DNA of 64,000 nt from Rhodopirellula sp. GTDB taxonomy: Bacteria > Planctomycetota > Planctomycetia > Pirellulales > Thermoguttaceae. Position numbers and translations under genes: made by a program. Numbering within the stretch: position 1 is the stretch's first letter; every line of letters begins with the position of its first letter. The notes below the pieces were generated by a model. It saw only the letters and a list, made by a program, of their open reading frames with translations, was not told the DNA's origin and did not search any database. The DNA is taken from assembly GCA_012728855.1 (NCBI GenBank), contig JAAYEH010000471.1, positions 40,779 through 104,778 of the forward strand, written 5' to 3'. This document shows, in pieces, positions 8,626 to 16,701 of the stretch.

Positions 8626-10317
8626 ATGGAGCGTAGAACCACAGCGGTAAACTTGCCACCTTCTGATCTACTAGGTCCATTGCTACACAGAATTGCTACA
8701 CTGATACTTACCGTCTGCACGGCATTTTTGTTACTTCATTCTGGAAAACACGGAATATCTGCCGAGGTTTCGAATGTACCAAACATCGTACTTATACTTG
8801 CCGACGATATGGGCTATTCCGATGCCGGTTGCTACGGCGGCGAGATTCGTACACCCAACCTCGATCGTCTTGCCCGTGGCGGCCTGCGGTTCACCCAGTT
8901 CTACAACACCGCCCGCTGCTGGCCCACGCGAGCCGTCATCACCACCGGCTATTATGCCCAGCAGGTGCGCCGCGATGCCCTGCCCGGGTTGCCCGGCGGC
9001 GGCCAGGGCAAACGGCCCGCCTGGGCGCCGCTGGTGCCCGAAATGCTCAAGCCGCTCGGCTACCGCGCCTACCATTCCGGTAAGTGGCATATCGACGGCA
9101 AGCCGCTGGCTGGCGGCTTCGACCACTCGTACTCGTTGGAGGATCACAACCACTACTTCTATCCCAATCGCCACACGGAAGACGATCAGCCGTTGTCGCC
9201 CGTCGAACCGGGCGGCGATTACTACGCGACCACGGCAATCGCCGACCATGCAATCAAGTGCCTCCAACGTCACGCCCGTGAGCATCGCGAGCAGCCCTTC
9301 TACCATTATCTCTGCTTCACCTCGCCCCACTTCCCCCTGCAAGCCTTGCAGGAAGATATCGACCGCTACCGCGACCGATATCGTTGCGGTTGGGACGTGA
9401 TCCGCGCCGAGCGGTCGGAGCGACTCAAACAACTCGGCATCGCCCAGAACGACCCACCCGCGCTGGAACGCGAGGTCGGCCCCCCGTACGACTTTCCCAA
9501 AGATCGCGACAAGCTCGGCGCCGGCGAGATCCTGCACCCGCTTGCTTGGAACGAGCTTACCGTTGAGCAACGTGAATTTCAGGCCACGAAAATGGCCATC
9601 CATGCCGCGATGGTCGACCGGATGGACCGCGAGATCGGCCGCGTCATCGACCAGTTGGAGCAAATGGGAGCATTGGAGAACACCTTGATCCTCTTCGCCT
9701 CGGACAACGGCGCCAGCGCCGAGATCATGGTTCGCGGCGACGGCCACGACCCGCAAGCCGCGCCCGGTTCCGGTGCCACCTTCCTCTGCCTCGGCCCCGG
9801 TTGGTCGAGTGCGGCCAACACCCCCTTCCGTCGCCACAAAACCTGGGTCCACGAGGGTGGCATCTCGACCCCTTTGATCGCCCATTGGCCGAAAGGCATC
9901 CGAGCGCGCGGCGAACTCCGCCGCACGCCGACGCACCTGATCGACATCGTGCCGACGGTCTTGGAACTCGCCGGAGGAGAGCCGCCCAAGACATGGCAGG
10001 GCCAGGCCGTCCCGCCGCCGCCCGGCCGCAGCCTGGCGCCGTTGTTCGCCGCAGACGGTGCATGGCGTCACGACGATCTCTGGTGGTGCCACGACGGCCA
10101 CCGCGCCCTCCGCGCCGGCGACTGGAAAATCGTCGCCGATCGCGATGCCCCTTGGGAACTCTACGATCTCGGCAAGGACCGCGGCGAGTCGAACAACCTC
10201 GCCGACAAGCATCCCGATAAGGTTCGCGAACTGCAATCGCGATGGAATCGCCATGCCGACGACTTTCGCGCCCTCGCGCTGAAGGATCTGCCACCCAAGC
10301 AACGCGGAGTCAAATAG
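8626..10317 (+). CDS. Secreted sulfatase (formylglycine-dependent)
   Basis: A 563-residue type I sulfatase. An N-terminal hydrophobic segment (about residues 22-40) serves as signal peptide. VLILADDMGYSDAG supplies the metal-binding aspartates, and CWPTR (Cys98) is the C-x-P/A-x-R site converted to formylglycine. Later come YHSGKWH and LILFASDNGASAE, which complete the Ca2+ site. It should hydrolyse sulfate esters on a secreted or periplasmic substrate, probably a sulfated polysaccharide. ATG 8626 has GGAGGTG five bases upstream; an earlier in-frame codon at 8578 has none. Two more sulfatases follow. Confidence 0.92.
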   Translation: MERRTTAVNLPPSDLLGPLLHRIATLILTVCTAFLLLHSGKHGISAEVSNVPNIVLILADDMGYSDAGCYGGEIRTPNLDRLARGGLRFTQFYNTARCWPTRAVITTGYYAQQVRRDALPGLPGGGQGKRPAWAPLVPEMLKPLGYRAYHSGKWHIDGKPLAGGFDHSYSLEDHNHYFYPNRHTEDDQPLSPVEPGGDYYATTAIADHAIKCLQRHAREHREQPFYHYLCFTSPHFPLQALQEDIDRYRDRYRCGWDVIRAERSERLKQLGIAQNDPPALEREVGPPYDFPKDRDKLGAGEILHPLAWNELTVEQREFQATKMAIHAAMVDRMDREIGRVIDQLEQMGALENTLILFASDNGASAEIMVRGDGHDPQAAPGSGATFLCLGPGWSSAANTPFRRHKTWVHEGGISTPLIAHWPKGIRARGELRRTPTHLIDIVPTVLELAGGEPPKTWQGQAVPPPPGRSLAPLFAADGAWRHDDLWWCHDGHRALRAGDWKIVADRDAPWELYDLGKDRGESNNLADKHPDKVRELQSRWNRHADDFRALALKDLPPKQRGVK

Positions 10318-10336
10318 ACCAAGTGAGCACCGCACC

Positions 10337-10462
10337 AGCAGCCCGGCGGCGTAGAGCCTATCCCAAAACCGCCGGGGACTGGCTCATTTTGCGGAGTCTT
10401 CGGAGCAAAATGTGCCTGTCCCCCTCTCCGCCAAGGTTTTGGGATAGGCTCTTAGAGCAGCC
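10337..10462. repeat. Nested palindromes: one repeat family inserted inside another
   Basis: An outer inverted repeat pairs AGAGCCTATCCCAAAACC (10353-10370) perfectly with 10435-10452. Inside it, 10374-10392 (GGGGACTGGCTCATTTTGC) pairs with 10404-10423 with two mismatches. Outside it, AGCAGCCCGG (10337-10346) and AGCAGCCGGGCTG (10455 onward) are the two halves of the family C palindrome seen intact at 23758-23784 and 61576-61646. The simplest reading is that one palindromic element landed in another between two sulfatase genes. Confidence 0.8.
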
Positions 10463-10530
10463 GGGCTGTTCCGGCACGGCCTGTTTCTGGAAGCAATCCC
10501 CGTAACTGCAAAGCATCAGGAACCGACACC

Positions 10531-11955
10531 ATGAACCGAACTCTTCTTCTCCTTACGGCGATTCTCTCGTCGCTCTGCGGCACGAGTCTCGCCGCCGAGA
10601 AACCCAACTTGATCTGGATCATGGCCGACGACCTCGGCTACGGCGATCTCGGCTGCTACGGCCAGCAAGTGATCCAGACGCCGCGGCTCGACCGCATGGC
10701 TCGCGAGGGAATACGGTTTACCCAGTTCTACGCCGGCGCCACGGTCTGCGCGCCTTCCCGATCCGTGCTGCTAACCGGCCAACACCAGGGACACACCCGT
10801 GTCCGCGGCAACGCCGGCCGGACGAACCCACTCGCGCAGGCACTGCGACCGGAAGATGTTACGGTCGCCGAGATGCTCAAGGGGGCCGGCTACGCGACCG
10901 CGCTGATCGGCAAATGGGGCCTCGGCGACGTCGGCGAGGCCGAGTGCGGCCTGCCGCGGAAACAAGGGTTCGACTTATTTTTTGGTTACCTCAACCAGCA
11001 CCGTGCCCATAATCACTTCCCCGAGTTCCTCTGGCGGAACGAAGAGCGGATCGCCCTGCCCAACAAGGTCACTGCGGTTGGCGACTTCGGCGGTGGCTAC
11101 GCGACCGAGGCGCTGCTCTACGCCGACGATCTTTTCGCCGACGAAGCGTTAAAATTCGTCGCCGGGCATCAGGAACGGCCCTTCTTCCTTTATTGGAGCA
11201 TGGTCATCCCTCACGCCAACAACGAGCGAACTCGTGCTCTGAAAGACGGCGCTCACGTGCCCGATTACGGTCCCTATGCCCTGGAAGACTGGCCCGCGCC
11301 GGACCGCGGGCAGGCCGCCATGATCACGCGTCTGGACAGCTACGTCGGCCGGATGCTCGACCAGCTCCATCAACTCGGTCTTGCCGACAACACCCTGGTG
11401 ATCTTCACCAGCGACAACGGCCCGCACAACGAAAGCAACCATAATCTGGAGCGTTTCGAGCCTTCGGGGCCGTTGACCGGCATCAAGCGGAGTCTCACCG
11501 ACGGCGGCATCCGAGAGCCGATGATCGCCTGGTGGCCCGGCAAGGTGAAGCCCGGCAGCGAAAGCGGGCACGTCGGCTACTTCGGCGATTGGATGGCCAC
11601 GGCCGCCGAACTGGCCGGAGCCGCCGTGCCGGAAGGTTGCGATTCGATCAGCTTCGTCCCCTCACTCCTCGGCGACCCCGATCGCCAGAAGCAGCACGAA
11701 TTCCTCTACTGGGAATTTCACGAGCGAGGCTTCAGCCAAGCGGCTCTCTATCAAGGACATTGGAAAGGCATTCGCGAGCGCAGTCCCGATGCGCCCTTGC
11801 AAGTATTCGACCTGAAGAACGACATCGCTGAGAAAAACAATGTCGCCGCCGACAACCCCGATATCACCGCGAAGCTCGACAACTACCTGAAAACCGTTCG
11901 CAGCGAAACACCCGATTGGCCCATCAAGACCCCGCCTCCACCAAAAAAACGCTGA
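10531..11955 (+). CDS. Secreted arylsulfatase (AslA-type)
   Basis: A 474-residue type I sulfatase with a clear signal peptide (MNRTLLLLTAILSSLCGTSLAA). IWIMADDLGYGDLGCYG gives the N-terminal metal ligands, CAPSR (Cys73) is the formylglycine site, IGKWGLGD carries the catalytic Lys segment, and FTSDNGPHNE the second Asp-Asn pair. The WGLGD variant and overall length resemble the arylsulfatase A / N-acetylgalactosamine-6-sulfatase branch. The RBS is weak (AGGAA). It sits 213 bp after the first sulfatase, separated by repeats. Confidence 0.93.
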   Translation: MNRTLLLLTAILSSLCGTSLAAEKPNLIWIMADDLGYGDLGCYGQQVIQTPRLDRMAREGIRFTQFYAGATVCAPSRSVLLTGQHQGHTRVRGNAGRTNPLAQALRPEDVTVAEMLKGAGYATALIGKWGLGDVGEAECGLPRKQGFDLFFGYLNQHRAHNHFPEFLWRNEERIALPNKVTAVGDFGGGYATEALLYADDLFADEALKFVAGHQERPFFLYWSMVIPHANNERTRALKDGAHVPDYGPYALEDWPAPDRGQAAMITRLDSYVGRMLDQLHQLGLADNTLVIFTSDNGPHNESNHNLERFEPSGPLTGIKRSLTDGGIREPMIAWWPGKVKPGSESGHVGYFGDWMATAAELAGAAVPEGCDSISFVPSLLGDPDRQKQHEFLYWEFHERGFSQAALYQGHWKGIRERSPDAPLQVFDLKNDIAEKNNVAADNPDITAKLDNYLKTVRSETPDWPIKTPPPPKKR

Positions 11956-12048
11956 TTGGATCCCCGTGGGCTCGTCCCGCAGGTGAACGAGGTTATGCAG
12001 CTAGAGATGGAGACTGCGACGCGAGCTATTTCGACCGAGGTGACTACC

Positions 12049-13533
12049 ATGACCGCTTCCCTATGCCGAATTGCCCCCGTAATCCTCGTACTATTTGGAT
12101 CGCTTGCCGCATCAGCGACCGCTGTCGCCGACAAGCCCAACATCGTCTTCTTCCTGGTCGACGACCTCGGCCAGCGCGACCTCGGCTGCTACGGCAGCAC
12201 CTTCTACGAAACACCGAACATCGACCGCCTCGCCGGCCAGGGCGCTAAGCTCACCAATGGGTACGCGGCCTGCCCCGTCTGCTCGCCGACGCGGGCGAGC
12301 ATCATGACCGGCAAGTATCCGCAACGGACCGGTGTCACCGACTACATCGGCGCCGCCCAGCCGCCGCAGTGGAAACGCAACACGATCCTCCTGCCCGCCG
12401 AGTACAGCGATCGGCTGGCCCTGGACGAGATCACGCTCGCCGAGGCTCTTAGAAAGGCCGGATACGCAACTTTCTTCGCCGGCAAGTGGCATCTGGGGCC
12501 CGAGGGTTTCTATCCGGAAAACCAGGGCTTCGACGTCAACAAAGGGGGTATCGATCGCGGCGGTCCGTACGGCGGGAAGCGGTACTTCTCCCCCTACGGC
12601 AATCCGCGCTTGGAAGACGGCCCCGAAGGCGAGCACTTGCCCGACCGCCTCGCCACGGAGACGGCGAAGTTCATCGAGGCGAACCGGCAGCGACCGTTCC
12701 TCGCCTACCTCTCTTTCTATTCCGTCCACACGCCGCTGATGGCCCGCGAAGACCTACGGAAGAAATACGAAGAGAAGGCTCGGCGGCTGGGGCTGGAAGA
12801 AGAATGGGGCAGCGAGGGGACTCGCGACGTGCGACTCGTCCAGGCCCACGCCGTCTATGCCGGCATGGTCGAGGCCATGGATCAGGCGGTCGGCAAGGTG
12901 CTCGACAAGCTCGACGAACTCGGTCTGCGGCAAAACACGGTCGTCGTCTTCACCAGCGATAACGGCGGTCTCTCCACAAGCGAAGGCTGGCCCACCTCCA
13001 ACCTCCCCTTGCGCGGCGGCAAGGGCTGGACTTACGAAGGCGGCATCCGTGAAGCGACGCTTGTCCGCTGGCCCGGCGTGACCACCCCCGGCGCCGTGCT
13101 CGACACCCCCGTGATCAGCCTCGATTTCTATCCCACACTGCTCTCTGCCGCGGGAGTGAAGCTGCGGAAAGGGCAGGTTGTCGACGGCATCGATCTGATG
13201 CCTGTTCTCCAGGGCGGGCCTGGCCCGCAGCGATCGTTGTTCTGGCACTATCCTCATTACGGTAACCAGGGAGGTGCGCCGAGCGCCGCGATCCGCAAAG
13301 GCGATTGGAAGCTGATCGAATGGCAGGAAGACTCGCGGACCGAACTCTACAATCTCCGCAACGACATCGGCGAAAAGTGCGACCTTGCCACAAAGGAGCC
13401 CGCTCGGGCGGAGCAACTCCGCGACGAACTCCACCTCTGGCAGCAGCAAGTGGGGGCGAAGTTTCCCGCCCCCAATCCCGATTACGACCCAACCCGGCCC
13501 AGCGGCCGCGCCTCTCCCCGTCCTAGAAAATGA
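12049..13533 (+). CDS. Secreted sulfatase, iduronate-sulfatase-like branch
   Basis: A 494-residue type I sulfatase. The signal peptide is followed by IVFFLVDDLGQRDLGCYG, the formylglycine site CSPTR (Cys78), GKWHLG and FTSDNGGLST. The C-terminal subdomain carries the usual AIRKGDWKLIEW segment. ATG 12049 has GAGGTGA upstream; an earlier TTG at 11956 directly after the previous stop would add 31 residues that do not look like a signal peptide. Three sulfatases with distinct active-site contexts in a row suggest sequential desulfation of one heterogeneous glycan. Confidence 0.93.
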   Translation: MTASLCRIAPVILVLFGSLAASATAVADKPNIVFFLVDDLGQRDLGCYGSTFYETPNIDRLAGQGAKLTNGYAACPVCSPTRASIMTGKYPQRTGVTDYIGAAQPPQWKRNTILLPAEYSDRLALDEITLAEALRKAGYATFFAGKWHLGPEGFYPENQGFDVNKGGIDRGGPYGGKRYFSPYGNPRLEDGPEGEHLPDRLATETAKFIEANRQRPFLAYLSFYSVHTPLMAREDLRKKYEEKARRLGLEEEWGSEGTRDVRLVQAHAVYAGMVEAMDQAVGKVLDKLDELGLRQNTVVVFTSDNGGLSTSEGWPTSNLPLRGGKGWTYEGGIREATLVRWPGVTTPGAVLDTPVISLDFYPTLLSAAGVKLRKGQVVDGIDLMPVLQGGPGPQRSLFWHYPHYGNQGGAPSAAIRKGDWKLIEWQEDSRTELYNLRNDIGEKCDLATKEPARAEQLRDELHLWQQQVGAKFPAPNPDYDPTRPSGRASPRPRK

Positions 13534-13590
13534 ATCAGCCGGGCTGGTGAAGTCTCTGGACCTGGAACCGCCGACCTCCTGGAGCCACCC

Positions 13591-13728
13591 ATGAAAACCT
13601 CCCTCCTCATTACCACCGCCCTGATGTTGTCGTACGTTCTATCAGCGCCGCTCCTCCGAGCAGCCGAACGGGGCGGAGTCGACATCCGAGTAAGGGTACA
13701 CCAGGGGGTATTATGCTCTTTACCCTCT
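13591..13728 (+). pseudogene. Severed 5' end of a secreted gene (signal peptide remnant)
   Basis: After the third sulfatase there is a good ribosome site (CCTGGAG), an ATG at 13591 and an excellent signal peptide ending LLRAAERGG. Within about 46 codons the frame runs into the antisense of the convergent gene ending at 13729. The continued open frame there is just a shadow. This looks like the start of a fourth exported protein whose body has been deleted or replaced. A small real gene ending further in cannot be excluded. Confidence 0.4.
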
Positions 13729-14916
13729 CTATCCCTGGTTTCCCAGAAAACCTTCGTGGTAGAAGACTGGTTCGTAACCCCGCTCGGTCACCCAGCGGAT
13801 CGCCACGTCCAATCGCTCGGCGTGGTCCGGCAAGTATCTGCGGTAGAAAGGCCAGAAGTACTGTTCGTGGGTGAAAAGATCCATGATCTCCGCGTGATTC
13901 GGATCTTGAGCGAGCGGCTCGAGTTTCGAGGCGATTTGATCGGCGAAGACATTGTTGCAGACCAGGTCGATTTTCGAGAAGACGATCCCGCTGGCGAAAT
14001 CCATCAGCGCGTCGTGCCGCATGAGGTAGTCTGAGCGGTCGTCGTCGACGAAGTAATGGACATCGAACAGTCCGGCTCGCGGTTCGAACATCCCGCTCAG
14101 CACGCGTACGCCCCGTTGGTACAGCGGCGCCAACGCGGTCGGCTGGACCATACCCCAGTGGATGACGGTAGGGGGGGAGTAGGTCTGATCGCCCGCGAAG
14201 CGAACGATCTGTTCGGCCACCTTATCGAGATCGGCGATGAGCTTCGAGGCCGCCGCGTACTGGTAGGGGCGGTCGGGCTCGTTGGCATACGCGTGAAACG
14301 CCAGTTTCAGCCAATGGGCATTGTCTTGCCACTCCTTCTTGTACCGATCGGAAAACTGCGGAAGCTCGAAACCGTCGTCGGTCGTGTAGTAAATGTTCAG
14401 CACGAACTTCGCCTTGTATTTGGCGTTCAAGTCGCGCAGCATCTGCAAGTAGAAACAATCGAAAATCGACTTGTACTGTTTCTGGGCGATGTCTCGGAGA
14501 AAGAAACTATTGTCGTCGATGGAAAAGCGATAGCGTGGACGCGAGTTGATGTCCCAGATCGCACGAACGCGATGTTCGTGGCGGCCGAAACGCCCCTCCG
14601 AGACGGCCACAATTTCGTTGTCACGTTGCTTGAGGAGGACGTCGGCGAGGAATTTCTCTCCGGCGCGGACTACCTCGGCGCCGTTGACCGAGACCCGATC
14701 GCCAAGCGGTGCTTCGCCGCGGACTTGGATTTGCAGCCCCTCCGCGCTTTGCCGGCCGTGGCGATGGTTGAGCACGGCACCGTGGAACGGCTCTTCGATG
14801 CGAACCGTCGCCGCGCGGGCGGCGGTCGCAGTTCCCGGCCGTGCCAGGAGCAGTCCGGCGGTTCCCGCGGCCCCGGCAGTCAAGAGGGCGCGGCGATGGA
14901 TCGGTGTTTGACTCAT
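13729..14916 (-). CDS. Tat-exported protein of unknown function, possible polysaccharide-deacetylase-like fold
   Basis: A 395-residue protein starting MSQTPIHRRALLTAGAAG, a twin-arginine signal with a c-region near residue 35. After a small beta-rich segment (about residues 40-120) the body has FSIDDNSFFLRDI, NIYYTTDDGFELP, LKLAFHAYANEPD, VIHWGMVQ and DLFTHEQYFWPFY. The Asp-Asp and spaced His motifs recall NodB-type TIM barrels, but I cannot assign catalysis. The ATG at 14916 is chosen because the long upstream frame is non-coding repeat. It converges with the sulfatase cluster, and nothing in the flanks fixes its substrate. Confidence 0.7.
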   Translation of the reverse strand: MSQTPIHRRALLTAGAAGTAGLLLARPGTATAARAATVRIEEPFHGAVLNHRHGRQSAEGLQIQVRGEAPLGDRVSVNGAEVVRAGEKFLADVLLKQRDNEIVAVSEGRFGRHEHRVRAIWDINSRPRYRFSIDDNSFFLRDIAQKQYKSIFDCFYLQMLRDLNAKYKAKFVLNIYYTTDDGFELPQFSDRYKKEWQDNAHWLKLAFHAYANEPDRPYQYAAASKLIADLDKVAEQIVRFAGDQTYSPPTVIHWGMVQPTALAPLYQRGVRVLSGMFEPRAGLFDVHYFVDDDRSDYLMRHDALMDFASGIVFSKIDLVCNNVFADQIASKLEPLAQDPNHAEIMDLFTHEQYFWPFYRRYLPDHAERLDVAIRWVTERGYEPVFYHEGFLGNQG

Positions 14917-15038
14917 GGTTTTCTTGCCTCCGCTATCCACGGTCACAGTGATGGTTGGCCGATACGATGCGTGTTGCACAGCGGTCCAGTATAGCGGAAC
15001 ATCCCGTGGCAAGGAACCATTGCGGCCTTGAGTTGGTA

Positions 15039-15058
15039 GGGTGGACTTTAGTCCGCCC
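15039..15058. repeat. Short palindrome in the 14917-15229 gap
   Basis: GGGTGGACT and AGTCCGCCC form an imperfect hairpin with a 2-nt loop. This is a motif often scattered in planctomycete intergenic DNA. The 313-bp gap between divergent genes that holds it shows nothing else coding; promoters for both flanking genes must lie here, but I see no convincing -35/-10 pair. Confidence 0.5.
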
Positions 15059-15229
15059 AATAAGGACATAAACGTCACTTCCGGGTAACACAGCGGTAAT
15101 CTTAATCTCGGAGAATTCCGGACAAGCAAGACCGGCGAAAGAACAAGAACGAGGGGCAGTTGATTGTTCTGGTTCGCCGGTCCTTGGCTCCACGCGGAAT
15201 TTGGGTTACTCTTTGGAAGGAGGTGCATT

Positions 15230-16693
15230 ATGTTCAGGAGATTCGCGATTTCGTCCCTGGCGGCGGTTGGGTTGTTGGTCGGTTCGGCCGCGGCGGCACA
15301 GCCGGCGTCGGAACTGCTGGAGAAAGGTATCTATACCGAGGAGACGGTAGGCGATCTGGACCAGGCGATCGAGATTTACCAAAAGGTTATTGCCGAGGGC
15401 CGTTCGACCCGGGCGGCGGCAGGCCAAGCGCAGTACCGGCTTGGCTGCTGTCTGCTGAAACAGAAGAAGAACACCGAAGCCTCGGAGGCCTTTGAGGAGC
15501 TGATCAAGGAGTATCCCGATCAAGATCTGTGGGTTGCCAAGGCCCGCGAGCACCTACCCGGTAAGGCAGGGCTCCCGCTTCAACCGGCGCCGTGGAACGA
15601 GGGAGAGTACCTGCAACTCATCGTCAAGGTTGGCAGTGCGGGGTTGGTGATCGGCAGTTTTGTCTGGTCTGTCGATTCATCTCAGCGAAACGGCAAGGAC
15701 ATTTGGCGGATGAAGACCCTGCGGTCGATCCTCGCCGAGCCCGACAACCGCGGCATGAGCCGAGTGGACGTCGAGAAGGAGAACTATCGGCCGCTTGACA
15801 GCACCTTCCGCCACACGCTCCTGGGGCGGACCGACGCCGAATACCGGCCGGGCGAAGTCGTCGTCACCCAGCATAAAGACGGCAAGCCGGACGTCCGCAC
15901 GGTGAAAGTTGACGGTGTCTACTACGATAACGAGGAAGGGACACATTTGATGCGGTGCTTGCCCCTGGCCAAGGGCTATCAGGCAACGATACCGATTTAC
16001 GCTTCGTTCGGCGGCGGCCAGATCCCCATCGAGATCGAAGTGGTTGCCAAGGAAACGGTTGAGGTGGCGGCGGGCAGGTTCGAGTGCTTCAAGGTTGAAC
16101 TCCGCCCCGTCAACCAGGCTTTCTGGTACTCTGCGGATGCCAACCGCTATTTCGTGAAACTCGAAGCCGGCGGGATCACCGCCGAACTCGCGCAGATCGG
16201 CTACAACAAGCCGGGTGAGACCAAGCCCTATCGCGCTGAGGATTGGGGCATCGCTTTTGCCGTACCCGCTGGGTGGTACTTCTACAATCAGGCATCTCAG
16301 ATCGACAAGTCCGCCAAGACTGTCCACTTGATCGATCCCGAGGCGGCGGGCAGGGAATTTGTTCGCGTGTCGAAACTCGCCGCGATCGAAGATAACGAGG
16401 CGAAGAAATCGGCGCGGGCTTGGGCGGAACATGGGCTGGAAACAACCCGGAAAAGCTTCAAAGAATGGAAGGTCCAACCGGACAGTTGGCAAGAGCGGAC
16501 CGTGGCGGGATTTCCCGCGGTGAGCGCGGTCGGCGAGTACCTGGCGGACGGCCGGAAGAAAGTCGCTTACGGAGTGTTCGTCCTCGGGAAAGAGTCGGCA
16601 TCGCAGTGGATGCTCACGGGCTGCGACCCGGCGGACTTCGTCCGGCTCCGCGCCGACTTTGACAAGATCGTGGAAACCTATCAGGCCAAATAG
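15230..16693 (+). CDS. Secreted TPR-repeat protein with DUF3108-like domain
   Basis: A 487-residue exported protein. The start at 15230 has a near-perfect GGAAGGAGGTG and begins a signal peptide ending SAAAAQP. Residues about 25-110 contain TPR-like helices (DLDQAIEIYQKVIAEG, AAAGQAQYRLGCCLLKQKKN, ASEAFEELIKEYPDQD). The middle carries VEVAAGRFECFKVEL, as in DUF3108-type beta domains, and the end repeats a beta-rich FAVPAGWYFYN unit. It lies 8 bp before a histidine kinase gene and is probably co-transcribed, so it could be a periplasmic accessory or input to that kinase. Function unknown. Confidence 0.75.
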   Translation: MFRRFAISSLAAVGLLVGSAAAAQPASELLEKGIYTEETVGDLDQAIEIYQKVIAEGRSTRAAAGQAQYRLGCCLLKQKKNTEASEAFEELIKEYPDQDLWVAKAREHLPGKAGLPLQPAPWNEGEYLQLIVKVGSAGLVIGSFVWSVDSSQRNGKDIWRMKTLRSILAEPDNRGMSRVDVEKENYRPLDSTFRHTLLGRTDAEYRPGEVVVTQHKDGKPDVRTVKVDGVYYDNEEGTHLMRCLPLAKGYQATIPIYASFGGGQIPIEIEVVAKETVEVAAGRFECFKVELRPVNQAFWYSADANRYFVKLEAGGITAELAQIGYNKPGETKPYRAEDWGIAFAVPAGWYFYNQASQIDKSAKTVHLIDPEAAGREFVRVSKLAAIEDNEAKKSARAWAEHGLETTRKSFKEWKVQPDSWQERTVAGFPAVSAVGEYLADGRKKVAYGVFVLGKESASQWMLTGCDPADFVRLRADFDKIVETYQAK

Positions 16694-16701
16694 AGGGCAA
16701 C

